Positions 1 through 5,639 of a DNA stretch of 5,753 bases are shown here, piece after piece. This DNA comes from DATAAM01 sp036260075. Lineage in GTDB: Bacteria; Actinomycetota; Acidimicrobiia; Acidimicrobiales; JAHWLA01. The DNA lies in NCBI GenBank assembly GCA_036260075.1, contig DATAAM010000128.1, positions 1 to 5,753 of the forward strand, written 5' to 3'. How positions within the stretch are numbered: the first letter of the stretch is position 1; each line of letters opens with the position of its first letter. The notes under the pieces were generated by a model. That model did no database searches. It was given only the letters and a program-made list of their open reading frames with translations, and had not been told where the DNA came from. The position numbers were made by a program, and so were the translations under genes.

Positions 1-449
1 GGGCGCCGGGGATGGCGGTCGTTGTCCCAGTCGAAGTAGGGGCTGGTCACCACGGCCTTGGGCATGAACGGCGCGCTGTCGAGGTCGTTGCGCTCGTCGG
101 GTCGCCCGAAGCGGTAGCCGAACAGCGCCTCGTTCCACTGCACCTGGCCGTCCACCGCGGTGGCATAGGGGTCGAGCAGGAGCTTGGCCGGGTTGCACCG
201 CAGCCCGGCCGCCGGGTCGTACGGCCCGTGGACGCGGTAGCCGTAGCGCCGGCCCGGCCCCACGTCGGAGAGGTAGGCGTGATGGCAGAAGGCGTCGACC
301 TCCTTCATCTCGACACGGGTCTCGACGCCTTCCTCGTCGAACAGGCACAGCTCGACCGCCTCTGCCACCTCCGAGAAGAGCGAGAAGTTCGTGCCTGCGC
401 CGTCGTACGTCGCGCCGAGCGGCAAGGGCTCCCCGGGCCACACGTCCAT
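1..449 (-). CDS. glgX: Glycogen debranching enzyme GlgX, N-terminal part (cut by the window edge)
   Basis: Partial gene: 149 codons are present, against roughly 700 residues for the family, and the rest lies beyond the left edge. GlgX is a cytoplasmic GH13 isoamylase-type enzyme that hydrolyses alpha-1,6 branches of phosphorylase-trimmed glycogen. The visible part is the N-terminal CBM48/isoamylase-N beta-sandwich. It opens with WPGEPLPLGATYDGAGTNF, then SLFSEVAEAVELCLFD, then RYGYRVHGPYDP and CNPAKLLLDPYA, and ends near SPYFDWDND, all highly typical of GlgX. The catalytic barrel is not in the window, so activity cannot be judged. The ATG at 449-447 is chosen because AGGAGG lies 6 nt upstream (461-456) and because family proteins start just before the WPG motif. 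The gene diverges from the GHKL ATPase gene to its right, sharing a spacer of about 60 bp. The related maltooligosyltrehalose/TreX-like debranching enzymes cannot be strictly excluded from this fragment. Confidence 0.93.
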   Translation of the reverse strand, partial: MDVWPGEPLPLGATYDGAGTNFSLFSEVAEAVELCLFDEEGVETRVEMKEVDAFCHHAYLSDVGPGRRYGYRVHGPYDPAAGLRCNPAKLLLDPYATAVDGQVQWNEALFGYRFGRPDERNDLDSAPFMPKAVVTSPYFDWDNDRHPRR

Positions 450-455
450 GGGACG

Positions 456-461
456 CCTCCT
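456..461 (-). promoter_or_regulatory. Ribosome binding site of glgX
   Basis: On the minus strand the hexamer AGGAGG is a perfect anti-SD match and lies 6 nt before the ATG at 449. It decides the start of glgX, because the reading frame stays open for some distance upstream. Confidence 0.8.
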
Positions 462-508
462 ACCCCCCGTCGACACCTGGATGCATACGTTTGCGCGGCA
501 GTGGGCAG

Positions 509-907
509 ATGAGGGTCCGGTCCGGACTTGTGAACCCGTCAGACGAGGCGACGACGATGCTGCGCGCCGACGCGAGGAGCGCCGGGCGTGCGCGCGCGTT
601 CGTGCGCGACGCGCTGCGGCGCTGGGGCTGCCACCACATGGTCGAGCTGACGGTGCTGGTCGCCAACGAGGTGGTGACCAACGCCATCCTGCATGCCCGC
701 TCCGAGGTGGGCCTGCGCGTCCGGCTGAGCGAGGGCTACGTGCGGGTGGAGGTCACCGACCGATCCCACGCCGAGCCCGTGCGCCGCAGCACACCCGACG
801 ACGCCACCGGAGGCCGCGGGATCGCGCTGCTCGACGCCACCGCGACCCGCTGGGGCGTCGACCTGCTCCCCGAGGGCAAGCGGGTGTGGTTCGACATGGC
901 CCTCTGA
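509..907 (+). CDS. Single-domain GHKL ATPase, anti-sigma-factor (SpoIIAB/RsbW-like) type
   Basis: A 132-residue protein consisting of one HATPase_c_2 domain. In this family (RsbW, SpoIIAB and many actinobacterial paralogues) the protein binds ATP and usually acts as an anti-sigma factor and serine kinase of an anti-anti-sigma (STAS) protein. Visible motifs are ADARSAGRARAFVRDAL (residues 20-36, helix 1), the N-box NEVVTNAILHA (53-63, N58 contacting Mg-ATP), the G1-like strand VEVTDRS (80-86, D84) and the G2-like GGRGIALLDATATRWGVD (101-118), ending GKRVWFDM. A histidine-kinase H-box is absent, which fits this family. The start is uncertain. ATG 509 keeps the first beta strand (ATTML), GTG 530 is possible, and ATG 557 has a GAGG 8 nt upstream but would lose that strand; an upstream TTG at 491 also exists. 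No sigma factor or STAS gene is in the window, so the partner is unknown. The downstream acidic small gene begins 16 nt after the stop and may be co-transcribed. Confidence 0.85.
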   Translation: MRVRSGLVNPSDEATTMLRADARSAGRARAFVRDALRRWGCHHMVELTVLVANEVVTNAILHARSEVGLRVRLSEGYVRVEVTDRSHAEPVRRSTPDDATGGRGIALLDATATRWGVDLLPEGKRVWFDMAL

Positions 908-923
908 CGGGCACAGTCGGGGC

Positions 924-1085
924 GTGTCCGAGCAAGCCGACCAGCAGGCGCAGGAGCTCCGCAGCGAGCCCCTGGGCGACGACGACGAGGTGATCGAGCA
1001 GGAGAACGTCGGGCGGGACAACATGCGAGGCGGCGGCGAGTGGCCCGACCCCGACACGCCGCCCAGCGAGTCCGCCCCCGGCTGA
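924..1085 (+). CDS. Small acidic hypothetical protein, 53 residues
   Basis: A GTG-initiated frame that starts 16 nt after the stop of the GHKL ATPase gene. The product is Glu/Asp/Gln-rich and strongly acidic: SEQADQQAQELRSEPLGDDD, then EVIEQENVGRDNMRGGGEWP, then DPDTPPSESAPG. It has no signal peptide, membrane segment or known domain and is probably largely disordered. Support for coding comes from the tight spacing, G/C-rich third positions, and the NVG...GGGEWPDPDTPPS tail, which resembles small actinobacterial hypothetical proteins I have seen; that resemblance is from memory and not checked. The Shine-Dalgarno signal is weak (GGGG just before the GTG). I do not recognise a function. A chance frame is the alternative. 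Confidence 0.55.
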   Translation: MSEQADQQAQELRSEPLGDDDEVIEQENVGRDNMRGGGEWPDPDTPPSESAPG

Positions 1086-1108
1086 CCCCCTCGGCCCCCT
1101 CACCCCCC

Positions 1109-1156
1109 TTCTGGCACCCGCATTCGACGCTGGAGCGTCGAGAACGCGTGCCAGAA
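1109..1156. terminator. Large imperfect hairpin between convergent genes, probable bidirectional terminator
   Basis: Arms 1109-1131 and 1134-1156 pair at 19 of 23 positions around a GG spacer. The outer 9 bp (TTCTGGCAC with GTGCCAGAA) and the inner 7 bp (CGACGCT with AGCGTCG) are perfect, with an internal mismatch zone between them. It lies between the end of the small plus-strand gene (1085) and the end of the minus-strand c-di-GMP gene (1172), where a two-way terminator is expected. Neither side has a T-tract, so classical Rho-independent termination is not proven. An intergenic repeat element is the alternative. Confidence 0.5.
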
Positions 1157-1171
1157 CCGAGGAAGGTGGGA

Positions 1172-4060
1172 TCAGTTGGGCAGCAGGGAGGCGTCGGAGT
1201 CGAGGAGGACGGCCACCACGTCGGCGTCCACCGGCCTGCTCAGCAGGTAGCCCTGGGCCAGGTCGCAGCCGTTACGGCGGAGGTACTCCAGCTGGGCCTC
1301 GGTCTCCACGCCCTCGGCCACGACCTGGAGGCCGAGGCTGTGGGCCATGGCGATGGTGGCCGACACGATCGGGGCGTCGTCCTCCGACGAGGTGATCTCG
1401 CTCACGAACGACCGGTCGATCTTCAGCGTGTCGAGCGGGAACTGCCGCAGGCGGCTGAGCATCGAGTAGCCGGTCCCGAAGTCGTCGATGGCCACCGTGA
1501 CCCCGAGCCCCCGCAGCCCGTCGAGCGTCTCCCTGGTGTCGCCGATCTCGGCCACGGCCACGCTCTCCGTCACCTCGAGCTCCAGTTGCCCCGGGTCAAC
1601 CCTGTGCTCCCGCAGCGCCTCGATCACCGTCACCGCCATGCGGGGGTGCTGGAGGTGGCGGCCCGACATGTTCACCGCGAGCCGCAGGCGGGGCAGTCCG
1701 GCGTCGACCCACGCCCGCGTCTGGCGGCAGGCCTCCCGCAGCACCCACGTGTCGAGCGCCACCACCAGCCCGGCCTCCTCGGCCAGCGGGATGAACTCGT
1801 CGGGGCGGACGACGCCGAGCGACCGGTGGTGCCAGCGCACCAGCGCCTCCACCGCCACCACTCGTCGGGTGGCCAGGTCGACGATGGGTTGGTACACGAC
1901 GCGCAGCTCGTCGTGGTCGAGCGCGTTGTGGAGGTCGGCCTCCAGCGCCAGGCGCGGGTAGGCGGTGTCGCCGGAGCGCCCGCCGTAGAGCTCGTAGCCG
2001 TTGCCGCCACGGGCCTTGGCCCGGTACATGGCGATGTCGGCGTGCTTGAGCAGCGTCTCGTAGCGCATGCCGTCGCCCGGGTACAGGGCGATGCCCACGC
2101 TCGGCGTCATGAACAGCTCGTGGTCGCCGACCACGAAGGGAGCCCGGAAGGCATCGAGCACCTTGCTCGCCACTACGGTGGCGTCCTCCTCGCGGCGCAC
2201 GCCGGACACGAGCAACGTGAACTCGTCGCCGCCCATGCGGGCCACCGTGTCGCCCTTGCGCACGGCTCCCAGCAGGCGGCCCGCAACCTGCTTCAGCAAT
2301 TCGTTGCCGAAGTCGTGGCCCAACGAGTCGTTGACCTTCTTGAAGCGATCGAGATCGACGAAGAACAGCCCCGCACGCCCGCCGGTCCGTCCCGCCTGGG
2401 CCAGCGCCTGGGCGACCCGGTCCTCGAAGAGGAGCTGGTTGGGCAGGCCGGTGAGCGCGTCGTGCATGGCCTGGTGGCGGATCTGCTCCAGGAGGCGGAC
2501 GTTGCTCAACCCCACGCCCGCGTGCGCCGCCAGCAGCTCCAGGCACTCGATCTCGTGGGGCGAGACGGCGAACCACTCCTTGCTGCGCACCACGAGGGCG
2601 GCGACCAGGGCGTCCCCCGCCCGGATGGGCACGCCGACGGTGGCGCGGAACCCGGCCTTGCGACACGACAGGATCCCGCCCGGCCAGGCCGAGTAGTCCT
2701 CGACCACAAGCGTCTCCCGCGTGGTCCGCACGGCGCCCGCCACGCCGCTGTCGATGGGGAAGCGCTCCTCGGTGTAGTCCTCCGGCATCCCGCGCCGTCG
2801 GGTTCCGATCCACACCGACGACGACTCGTCGTAGATGCACACCTCGGCGCCGTCGAAGCCGAGGGAGAGGGCGGCGTCCACCACGGTGTCGAGCAGGCGG
2901 TCGGCGTCGAGCGACGCCATGGCCCGGCCCGCCGACGCCACCAGGCGCAACAGCTGGGCGCGGTGCTCGGCGTCGGCCCGCGCCTGGCGGTGCTTCTCCG
3001 CCTGCATGGCGTAGCTGCGGGCCAGGTGGCCGGTGGTGAGCGCCACCAGCAGGACGATGCCGAGCCGGTAGGTGATCGACTCGGGCTGGAAGGCATGGGC
3101 GGGGCCGTCGAACGCGGTGGAACCCCACCAGTCACGCACCACGTAGGCGGCGCTCAGCGCTCCCCACGTGGCGATCGCGCCGGGCAACTGGGCGCGCAGT
3201 GCCCCTTCCATGACCGGGATCACGATGAGCGCCCACAGGGCCGAGGTGGCGTCGAAGGTGAAGAGCCACACCAACGCCAGCACGACGGCGGCGTCCACGA
3301 TCACGCCGACGAGGCCCAGCAGGTAGAGCCGCCGCACGTTCGTCGATCGGCTGATGCGCAGCGAGGCCAGGTTCATCGCCAGCAGTGCCACCAGCACGGC
3401 CCCCGCCGGGACGAAGCGTTCGAACGGGATCGCCACGCCTTCGGGCGGCTTGTACAGCGTGAACTGCACGATGGTGAAGAGCATCCCGACCCAGCGGGCC
3501 AGGCGCATCATGCTCTCGCGGTCGCGCAGCGGCTGGCACGGGTCGGCGACGTCGGTGTCGGGATCAGCCGGCCGCCGGATGCGGGAGGTGGCCTCGCGGT
3601 CGGGCTCCTCCACGGCTTCGGGAGCGGGCGGCTCGGCATCGACGGCGGGCTCCGGCGCGGGGGTGCCCCACGTCGGGCACAGCTCGGCCAGCAGCGTGGT
3701 CAGCTCGGTGAAGGTGGAGCCCTTCTCGAGGTAGGCGTGGGCGCCGCGGCGCAGCGCCTCTTCGGCCATCTGCCGGGCGTCGAAGCCCGACAGCACCACG
3801 ATGCGGGTGGCAGGCGAGGCCTCCAGGATGCGGCCGATCGCCTCCAACCCGTCGAGCACGGGCATGGCCAGGTCGAGGACGACGGCGTCGGGCTTCTCGG
3901 CGCTCACGGCGGAAACGGCTTCGACGCCGTCGGCCGCCTGCCCGACGACCTCGAACCGGCCGTCGAGGTCGAGCGTGTACCGCAGCAGGGCGCGCACCTC
4001 GGGCGTGTCATCAGCGATGACAACCCGGGCGCGTGACTGCGGCTCGCTGAGGAGCGTCAC
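1172..4060 (-). CDS. Membrane-anchored receiver-GAF-GGDEF-EAL cyclic-di-GMP turnover protein
   Basis: A 962-residue signalling protein. GGDEF domains make c-di-GMP from two GTP and EAL domains hydrolyse it to pGpG. Domain order: receiver at about 11-128 (D17/D18, phospho-acceptor D63 in VVLDLAMPVLDG, S91, K113); an Ala/Pro/Glu-rich linker at about 132-180; six hydrophobic helices at about 187-203, 214-234, 245-268, 272-290, 293-309 and 329-347; a GAF domain at about 370-522; GGDEF at about 525-692; EAL at about 700-955. An even helix count puts both the receiver and the catalytic part in the cytoplasm. The diguanylate cyclase signature is intact (GGDEF at 610-614), with an inhibitory I-site RKGD (601-604) five residues before it. 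The phosphodiesterase residues are all present: E738-A-L, N797, E832, D859-D860, K880, E916 and Q936. The start is the GTG at 4060-4058. It precedes the receiver by a normal distance but has no clear Shine-Dalgarno, so a leaderless mRNA or a slightly different start is possible. The gene diverges from the small membrane protein/receiver-kinase pair. Family and motifs are certain; which catalytic activity dominates is not. Confidence 0.95.
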   Translation of the reverse strand: MTLLSEPQSRARVVIADDTPEVRALLRYTLDLDGRFEVVGQAADGVEAVSAVSAEKPDAVVLDLAMPVLDGLEAIGRILEASPATRIVVLSGFDARQMAEEALRRGAHAYLEKGSTFTELTTLLAELCPTWGTPAPEPAVDAEPPAPEAVEEPDREATSRIRRPADPDTDVADPCQPLRDRESMMRLARWVGMLFTIVQFTLYKPPEGVAIPFERFVPAGAVLVALLAMNLASLRISRSTNVRRLYLLGLVGVIVDAAVVLALVWLFTFDATSALWALIVIPVMEGALRAQLPGAIATWGALSAAYVVRDWWGSTAFDGPAHAFQPESITYRLGIVLLVALTTGHLARSYAMQAEKHRQARADAEHRAQLLRLVASAGRAMASLDADRLLDTVVDAALSLGFDGAEVCIYDESSSVWIGTRRRGMPEDYTEERFPIDSGVAGAVRTTRETLVVEDYSAWPGGILSCRKAGFRATVGVPIRAGDALVAALVVRSKEWFAVSPHEIECLELLAAHAGVGLSNVRLLEQIRHQAMHDALTGLPNQLLFEDRVAQALAQAGRTGGRAGLFFVDLDRFKKVNDSLGHDFGNELLKQVAGRLLGAVRKGDTVARMGGDEFTLLVSGVRREEDATVVASKVLDAFRAPFVVGDHELFMTPSVGIALYPGDGMRYETLLKHADIAMYRAKARGGNGYELYGGRSGDTAYPRLALEADLHNALDHDELRVVYQPIVDLATRRVVAVEALVRWHHRSLGVVRPDEFIPLAEEAGLVVALDTWVLREACRQTRAWVDAGLPRLRLAVNMSGRHLQHPRMAVTVIEALREHRVDPGQLELEVTESVAVAEIGDTRETLDGLRGLGVTVAIDDFGTGYSMLSRLRQFPLDTLKIDRSFVSEITSSEDDAPIVSATIAMAHSLGLQVVAEGVETEAQLEYLRRNGCDLAQGYLLSRPVDADVVAVLLDSDASLLPN

Positions 4061-4099
4061 GGGTACTACATCGACCGCTTCACGACCGATCTGATGCCT

Positions 4100-4113
4100 T
4101 TTGACACGTCAAA
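4100..4113. promoter_or_regulatory. Operator-like inverted repeat TTTGAC-AC-GTCAAA in the divergent intergenic region
   Basis: Perfect 6-bp arms TTTGAC (4100-4105) and GTCAAA (4108-4113) are separated by AC. The pairing extends to CC (4097-4098) with GG (4114-4115) if T4099 is bulged. The left arm includes a plus-strand TTGACA (4101-4106), the -35 consensus, and the minus strand carries TTGACG. I found no convincing -10 at 16-18 bp on either strand. It lies 40 bp before the c-di-GMP gene start and 115 bp before the small membrane gene start, so a dimeric regulator here could control both. The regulator is not identified. Confidence 0.35.
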
Positions 4114-4115
4114 GG

Positions 4116-4216
4116 TGTGCAGGAGGCCAAAACACGGCCCAACCCTCATCGGGAGGGGCGTTCTGCCGAAAGAGGAAGCCGGCGGCAGGCCTCGACGAGG
4201 CGACTCGAGGCACGAA
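4116..4216 (+). other. Possible structured 5' leader of the small membrane protein gene
   Basis: Four short hairpins can be drawn in a row: GGCC/GGCC (4125-4128 with 4136-4139), CCCTC/GAGGG (4143-4147 with 4153-4157), CTGCCG/CGGCAG (4163-4168 with 4183-4188) and GCCTCGA/TCGAGGC (4189-4195 with 4205-4211). The last ends just before the Shine-Dalgarno sequence. I cannot match this to a known riboswitch. In DNA this GC-rich, such stems arise easily by chance, so this is only a description of what the non-coding stretch holds. Confidence 0.2.
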
Positions 4217-4224
4217 GGGAGAGG
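4217..4224 (+). promoter_or_regulatory. Ribosome binding site of the small membrane protein gene
   Basis: The purine run AGGGAGAGG-like (A4216-G4224) lies 3-6 nt before the ATG at 4228. It fixes the start there, rather than at codons further upstream in the same open frame, which would add an Arg/Glu-rich segment that does not look coding. Confidence 0.65.
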
Positions 4225-4227
4225 CCC

Positions 4228-4518
4228 ATGTGGTGGAAGGTCGGTGCGGGGGCCAATCTCGTCGTGGCGATCGCCTGTCTCGGCATCGCGCTCGCCATCC
4301 TCGTGCCGCTCCTGCGCGCCCGGCAGGTGCCTGACAACCGCCTGGGCACGGCCACCGCGGCCATCTTCTTCACCTGCGCCGTCCACCACGGCGCCCACAG
4401 CGTGCACATGCTCCTGTCCGCCTTCGGGCTGGAGGAGCACCACGGGCCGGCGCTGCGAAAGGCCCGGCTGGGCCCCGGCGACCTGCACCGACGCATCCCG
4501 GCCGACGTGGCGAGTTGA
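4228..4518 (+). CDS. Small two-helix membrane protein with a histidine cluster
   Basis: A 96-residue protein. It starts MWWKVGAGAN, with helix 1 at about 9-29 (LVVAIACLGIALAILVPLL), a short basic loop with DNRLG (36-40), and helix 2 at about 41-66 (TATAAIFFTCAVHHGAHSV, then HMLLSAF). The second helix carries C50, H53, H54, H57 and H60, spaced to line one helix face, with H71 and H72 just after it. This could bind heme or a metal, but that is inference. The segment resembles, from memory, the N-terminal membrane region of some actinobacterial multi-helix sensor proteins in which further helices and a kinase follow on the same chain. Here the protein stops after two helices with a polar tail (ARLGPGDLHRRIPADVAS), so it may be a stand-alone sensor or a shortened remnant. 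I looked for a continued membrane segment in the other two frames after 4450 and saw none. The stop is 14 nt before the preferred GTG start of the receiver-kinase gene, indicating an operon. Confidence 0.75.
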   Translation: MWWKVGAGANLVVAIACLGIALAILVPLLRARQVPDNRLGTATAAIFFTCAVHHGAHSVHMLLSAFGLEEHHGPALRKARLGPGDLHRRIPADVAS

Positions 4519-4532
4519 GCCTCGGAGCCGTC

Positions 4533-5639
4533 GTGCCCGCCCGCGTCCTGCTCGCCGACGACACGGCCGACATCCGGGCGCTGCTGCGGATCGTGCTGTC
4601 GCGCTACGACGACGAGTTCGAGGTGGTGGCGGAGGCCGCCGACGGCAGCGAGGCGGTGGCCATGGCGAAGGCCCACGACCCCGACCTGGTGGTGCTCGAC
4701 CTGGCCATGCCCGTGATGGACGGCCTGGAGGCGATACCGGAGGTGCGGGCGGTGGCGCCCGACTGCAAGATCGTCGTGCTCTCCGGCTTCAACGCCGACC
4801 AGATGGCAGCCGAGGCGCTCGACGTCGGCGCCGACGCCTACCTGGAGAAAGGCACGCCCCCGAGGCGCCTGGTGGACGAGCTGCGACGGGTGCTCGGGCT
4901 GCGCGACGCCGCCGTCCTCCCGCCGCCCGCCGGCTCCACGACGAGGGCTGCCGAGGCGGACGACGAGACGCCGACGCCGATGTGGGGCGGCGAGGAGCTC
5001 TCGCTGGTCACGCACGAGCTGATGAGCCCGCTCGCGGTCATCGAGGGCTTCGCCGCGCTGCTGGAGCGCAAGCCGGACGCGTTCACCCCCGAGCAGGTGC
5101 GCGAGCAGGCGGCCAGCATCCTGCGCAGCGCCCGGCACCTGCGCGCCCTGCTCCAGGCCGTCACCGACGCCCGGCGCCTCGAGGTGCAGGCGCTGTTAGT
5201 GACGCGCGAACGGGCCGACCTGGTGGAGCTGGTGCGGGAGGTCGTGCAGGACATGGGCACGATCGCCGACGGCCGCGCCATCCGGGTCACGGCGCCGAGC
5301 ACGCTGGAGTGCACCGGCGATCCGGTGCGGTTGCGCCAAGTGCTGACGAACCTGTTGTCGAACGCCGCCAAGTTCGGCCCCCCGGGCGAGCCCATCGACG
5401 TGGAGGTGGCCGCCGTCGGAAACGTGGCGGAGGTGGCGGTGCGCGATCGCGGGCCGGGCGTGCCGCCGGAGCGGCGGGGCGAGCTGTTCCGCCGGTTCTC
5501 GCGGCTGGGCGTGACCGTGAAGGGGATGGGCCTCGGGCTGTACATCTCCCGCGGCATCGCCCGTGCCCACGGCGGCGACCTCGTGCTCGATCCGGAGGTG
5601 TCGGAGGGCAGCCGCTTCGTCCTCCGCCTCCCCCGCTGA
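4533..5639 (+). CDS. Soluble receiver-histidine kinase hybrid
   Basis: A 368-residue cytoplasmic protein with no membrane segment. The receiver domain is at 1-122: D9/D10, phospho-acceptor D56 in VVLDLAMPVMDG, S84 and K106. A Pro/Thr/Ala/Glu linker (about 126-150) leads to HisKA with H-box LVTHELMSPLAVIEGFA (H161). The ATPase core is complete: N-box RQVLTNLLSNAAKF (N277), G1 RDRGPGVP (D305), F-box LFRRFSR and G2 GMGLGLYISRGIARAHGG (331-348). Autophosphorylation at H161 and phosphotransfer to or from a receiver are therefore expected. The N-terminal receiver suggests it is an intermediate in a relay or a kinase switched by an upstream kinase. GTG 4533 is chosen because GGAG lies 5 nt upstream and the receiver starts right after it. 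A TTG at 4515 overlaps the upstream stop (TTGA) and would add six residues. Leu222 is encoded by TTA (5196-5198). The last 45 bp lie inside the terminal inverted repeat; the C-terminus still looks normal for a kinase, ending at RFVLRLPR. Confidence 0.93.
   Translation: MPARVLLADDTADIRALLRIVLSRYDDEFEVVAEAADGSEAVAMAKAHDPDLVVLDLAMPVMDGLEAIPEVRAVAPDCKIVVLSGFNADQMAAEALDVGADAYLEKGTPPRRLVDELRRVLGLRDAAVLPPPAGSTTRAAEADDETPTPMWGGEELSLVTHELMSPLAVIEGFAALLERKPDAFTPEQVREQAASILRSARHLRALLQAVTDARRLEVQALLVTRERADLVELVREVVQDMGTIADGRAIRVTAPSTLECTGDPVRLRQVLTNLLSNAAKFGPPGEPIDVEVAAVGNVAEVAVRDRGPGVPPERRGELFRRFSRLGVTVKGMGLGLYISRGIARAHGGDLVLDPEVSEGSRFVLRLPR

Noticed and set aside
12..512. A plus-strand open frame opposite glgX
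   Set aside because: The minus-strand frame is unmistakably GlgX; this frame is its antisense shadow.
1040..4036. A 998-codon open frame on the plus strand opposite the c-di-GMP gene
   Set aside because: Its translation is a monotonous His/Gln/Arg/Gly/Val-rich string with no domain. It is the typical antisense shadow of a high-GC gene, whereas the minus-strand frame shows five intact domains.
4116..4227. A c-di-GMP (GEMM) riboswitch in the leader next to c-di-GMP genes
   Set aside because: The conserved core elements I would expect (a GGCAAACC-like segment followed by ACGCAAAGCC) are not present.
4450..4600. A frameshift splitting one larger membrane sensor kinase into the small membrane gene and the receiver-kinase
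   Set aside because: Neither alternative frame after 4450 encodes further membrane helices, and the downstream protein begins cleanly with a complete receiver domain.
4146..5138. A 330-codon open frame on the minus strand opposite the membrane protein and receiver-kinase genes
   Set aside because: It has the same low-complexity antisense composition and no recognisable motif, and it lies opposite two well-supported genes.
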